Positions 62,043 through 64,000 of a DNA stretch of 64,000 bases are shown one piece after another. Numbering within the stretch: position 1 is the first letter of the stretch; every line of letters starts with the position of its first letter. This stretch comes from Marinifilum_A sediminis. Its GTDB lineage: Bacteria > Bacteroidota > Bacteroidia > Bacteroidales > Marinifilaceae. Below the pieces are notes generated by a model. That model was not told where the DNA came from. It ran no database searches and saw only the letters and a program-made list of their open reading frames with translations. Both the position numbers and the translations under genes were made by a program. The stretch spans positions 868,001-932,000 of the forward strand of contig CANMCX010000001.1 in assembly GCA_947496465.1 (NCBI GenBank), written 5' to 3'.

Positions 62043-63395
62043 CTAAACAGTTTGCTCTTCTAATTGATGATCTTTCACAAATTGATTAATAATGTGCGAC
62101 ATTTTCGGATATCCAATTTCCTCCAAATCATAATAAACTCGGGTATTTGGCTTTTTAATATTAATAATTCTATTCAAATCAATAGGGGTACCAATAATAA
62201 CCGTATCACAATCGCTTGAATTGATAGTAGTTTCCAAATCTTTTAATTGCTGATCTGAATATCCCATTGCGGGAAGTATGTTACCAATATTTGGATAAAT
62301 TTCATAAGTCTCTTTTAGCTTACCTACCAAATATGGACGTGCATCAATCTCTTCAGCAGCACCAAACTTTCGAGCTGCAATTGTTCCAGCACCAATCTTC
62401 ATCTCACCATGAGTAAGAGTTGGACCATCTTCCACAATAAGAACTCGCTTGCCACGAATCATTTCAGGATCGTCAACACTAATTGGAGAAGCACCATCTA
62501 TAACCTTAGCATTTGGATTTGCCATTGCAATACTTTCACGTACTATCTGAATCCCTTCAGGATCTGCCGAATCCATTTTATTAATTACAACAACATCAGC
62601 CATACGCAAGTTAACTTCACCTGGGTAATAATTTAATTCAGCTCCAGGACGATGAGGGTCAGCAACTGTAATTGTCAAATCTGGTTTATAGAACGAGAAA
62701 TCATTGTTTCCACCATCCCATAAAATAACATCACAACCATCAGGATCTTCTTCAGCAGCACGTACAATTGCTTCATAGTCTACACCTGCATAAATAACAT
62801 TTCCACGTGATACATGAGGCTCGTATTCTTCCATTTCCTCAACTGTACAGTTGTGTTTCTTCAAATCTTCAACAGTTGCAAAGCGCTGAACTCTTTGAGC
62901 TACCAAATCCCCATAAGGCATAGGATGACGAATAGCGATCACCTTTAATCCCTTATCCATTAATTCCTCAATAACCTTACGCGAAGTCTGAGATTTACCA
63001 CATCCTGTTCTTGTTGCAACAACAGCAATGGTAGGCTTATGACTTTTAATCATCGTATCTCCAGGTCCTAACAACTTAAAGTTGGAACCAGCAGCATTTA
63101 CAATTGCGCTTACATTCATTACTTTCTTATAGGACACATCCGAGTAAGAAAAGACACAATCATCAATACAGTGCTCCTTAATCAATTTTGTAAGGTCATC
63201 CTCTGCATAAATAGGAATTCCATCAGGATATAAAGAACCTGCCAATTGCGCAGGATATTTTCTTCCATCGATGTCTGGAATTTGTGCAGCAGTAAATGCT
63301 ACAACATTGTACTCTGAATTGTCTCTGAAATAGGTGTTGAAGTTGTGAAAGTCACGACCCGCTGCACCAACAATAATGACATTTTTTTTAGCCAT
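62043..63395 (-). CDS. Cyclic 2,3-diphosphoglycerate synthetase-like P-loop protein
   Basis: Protein of 450 residues with an N-terminal Rossmann-like domain (VIIVGAAGRDFHNFNTYFRD) and a P-loop domain TRTGCGKSQTSRKV near 127-140, with VILWDGGNNDFSF and VVINKMDSAD. The layout matches cyclic 2,3-diphosphoglycerate synthetase of methanogens and its bacterial homologues, often annotated simply as GTPase. In methanogens it makes the thermolysis-protecting cyclic diphosphoglycerate; in a mesophilic bacterium the product is unproven. Single gene with its own terminator. Confidence 0.75.
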   Translation of the reverse strand: MAKKNVIIVGAAGRDFHNFNTYFRDNSEYNVVAFTAAQIPDIDGRKYPAQLAGSLYPDGIPIYAEDDLTKLIKEHCIDDCVFSYSDVSYKKVMNVSAIVNAAGSNFKLLGPGDTMIKSHKPTIAVVATRTGCGKSQTSRKVIEELMDKGLKVIAIRHPMPYGDLVAQRVQRFATVEDLKKHNCTVEEMEEYEPHVSRGNVIYAGVDYEAIVRAAEEDPDGCDVILWDGGNNDFSFYKPDLTITVADPHRPGAELNYYPGEVNLRMADVVVINKMDSADPEGIQIVRESIAMANPNAKVIDGASPISVDDPEMIRGKRVLIVEDGPTLTHGEMKIGAGTIAARKFGAAEEIDARPYLVGKLKETYEIYPNIGNILPAMGYSDQQLKDLETTINSSDCDTVIIGTPIDLNRIINIKKPNTRVYYDLEEIGYPKMSHIINQFVKDHQLEEQTV

Positions 63396-63661
63396 AGTCT
63401 CTCTTTCTTTAATTTAATATTCAACATTCGGTTAATGATTCTATAAAATTATAGTTTTATAGCTATTATGCTAATTTAAACAGAGCTAAGTTTAAGATTT
63501 TTAAAATGTTGCTTAACAGCGTTAAAAAACTTGACATTGGTTAAAATACACAGTAACTTATTAAGTTTGCTTTAAAAAACACCTTAAATAAGCATACATT
63601 TTTAATTGTACAGACTAACTTTCCCAATAATTTCTACCTTTCGGAAATAAAGATAAACCGC
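63396..63661. other. Divergent gap upstream of the P-loop and acpH genes
   Basis: 266 AT-rich bases between divergent genes. A TACCTTTC close to the -7 consensus (last base C) lies just before the acpH start. I see no other signal. Confidence 0.35.
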
Positions 63662-64000
63662 ATGAATTTTTTAGCACATTTATATTTATCAGGTAATTCA
63701 GAAAAAATTAAAGTTGGCAACTTTATTGGTGATTATGTGAAAGGGAAAAAGTATCAGGACTACCAACCTGAAATACAAAAAGGAATTATTCTACATCGAA
63801 ATATTGATTATTTTACCGATAAGCACTCTATAGTTCTAGAAAGTTCAAAAAAATTGAAAGAAGGATATGGAAGATATTCAGGTGTTGTGATTGATTTAAT
63901 TTACGATCATTTTTTAGCTAAAGGCTGGAATACCTATCACACAAAACCGATTGAAGAGTTCGTTACAAAAACCCACGAAACACTTATTAAAAATTTCCTG
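63662..64000 (+). CDS. acpH: Acyl carrier protein phosphodiesterase, 5' part (3' end outside window)
   Basis: The first 113 codons of an AcpH/DUF479-family enzyme, which removes the 4'-phosphopantetheine arm from holo-ACP. It begins MNFLAHLYLSG, has the metal-binding GNFIGDYVKG, HRNIDYFTDKHS and YDHFLAKGW with the conserved His and Asp residues of the HD-like fold, and continues open to the last base. Family members are near 190-200 residues, so about 80-90 codons are missing. Confidence 0.88.
   Translation, partial: MNFLAHLYLSGNSEKIKVGNFIGDYVKGKKYQDYQPEIQKGIILHRNIDYFTDKHSIVLESSKKLKEGYGRYSGVVIDLIYDHFLAKGWNTYHTKPIEEFVTKTHETLIKNFL

Noticed and set aside
62800..62830. CACGTG-containing sequence resembling parS
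   Set aside because: Too many mismatches to parS, inside a coding region, far from parAB; also seen at other sites by chance.
1..64000. tRNA, rRNA, CRISPR array, prophage or complete IS element
   Set aside because: I looked through the intergenic stretches and found no cloverleaf, rRNA segment, regular repeat-spacer array, integrase or transposase.

Overview
The window is 64 kb of AT-rich chromosome from a member of the Bacteroidota. The markers are a fused ccoNO cbb3 oxidase gene with a monoheme CcoP, the gliding genes gldA-gldF-gldG, a porQ type IX secretion gene, DUF5020 and DUF5683 proteins, few Shine-Dalgarno sequences, and promoters of the Bacteroidota form TTG-N17-23-TAnnTTTG. Gene content suggests a marine, facultatively respiring lineage near Marinilabiliales/Marinifilaceae. 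That placement is inference from memory of gene content, not from a search. I see no rRNA, tRNA, CRISPR array or complete insertion sequence. Apart from one small cassette the window is ordinary core chromosome.

Region 1 (1-11.2 kb) is a respiratory block. It holds the 3' part of an NrfD-type quinol-interacting membrane subunit, a membrane-anchored monoheme cytochrome c, a 45-residue membrane protein on the opposite strand, and then ccoI, ccoS, ccoNO, ccoQ, ccoP, ccoG, ccoH and a TauE/SafE (DsbD_2-like) protein. Between ccoH and the TauE/SafE gene sits a GxxExxY nuclease-fold gene bounded by inverted imperfect repeats, which looks like an inserted cassette. Region 2 (11.2-24.5 kb) carries a DMT exporter, a YkgJ-type Cys-cluster protein, porQ, cmk, a single open frame joining IspH to 6-phosphofructokinase, priA, the heptose-phosphate kinase gene, parA-parB, a DUF5683 protein and a LysM lytic transglycosylase.

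Region 3 (24.8-37 kb) is mostly minus strand: gldA-gldF-gldG, aroK, the topoisomerase IV pair parE-parC, and hpt-adk-obgE-PAP2 phosphatase. Region 4 (37.3-48.4 kb) has purE, two outer-membrane proteins (one with a helix-hairpin-helix N-terminus), a thioesterase, an RluA pseudouridine synthase, ybaK with a structured leader, a HAD phosphatase, a DUF5020 channel-like protein next to an NCS2 purine permease, a lipoprotein, and a uracil/xanthine permease with a textbook promoter and terminator.

Region 5 (48.6-64 kb) has recJ, lipA-lipB, lysS, gpsA, pgi, two uncharacterised proteins, a second DMT exporter, a hybrid histidine kinase, a cyclic-2,3-diphosphoglycerate-synthetase-like P-loop protein, and the 5' part of an ACP phosphodiesterase gene running off the end. 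The observations most worth following are the in-frame IspH-PfkA fusion, the repeat-bounded GxxExxY cassette inside the cbb3 assembly operon, the small antisense membrane protein, the ybaK leader with competing hairpins, and the long inverted repeat over the priA promoter.
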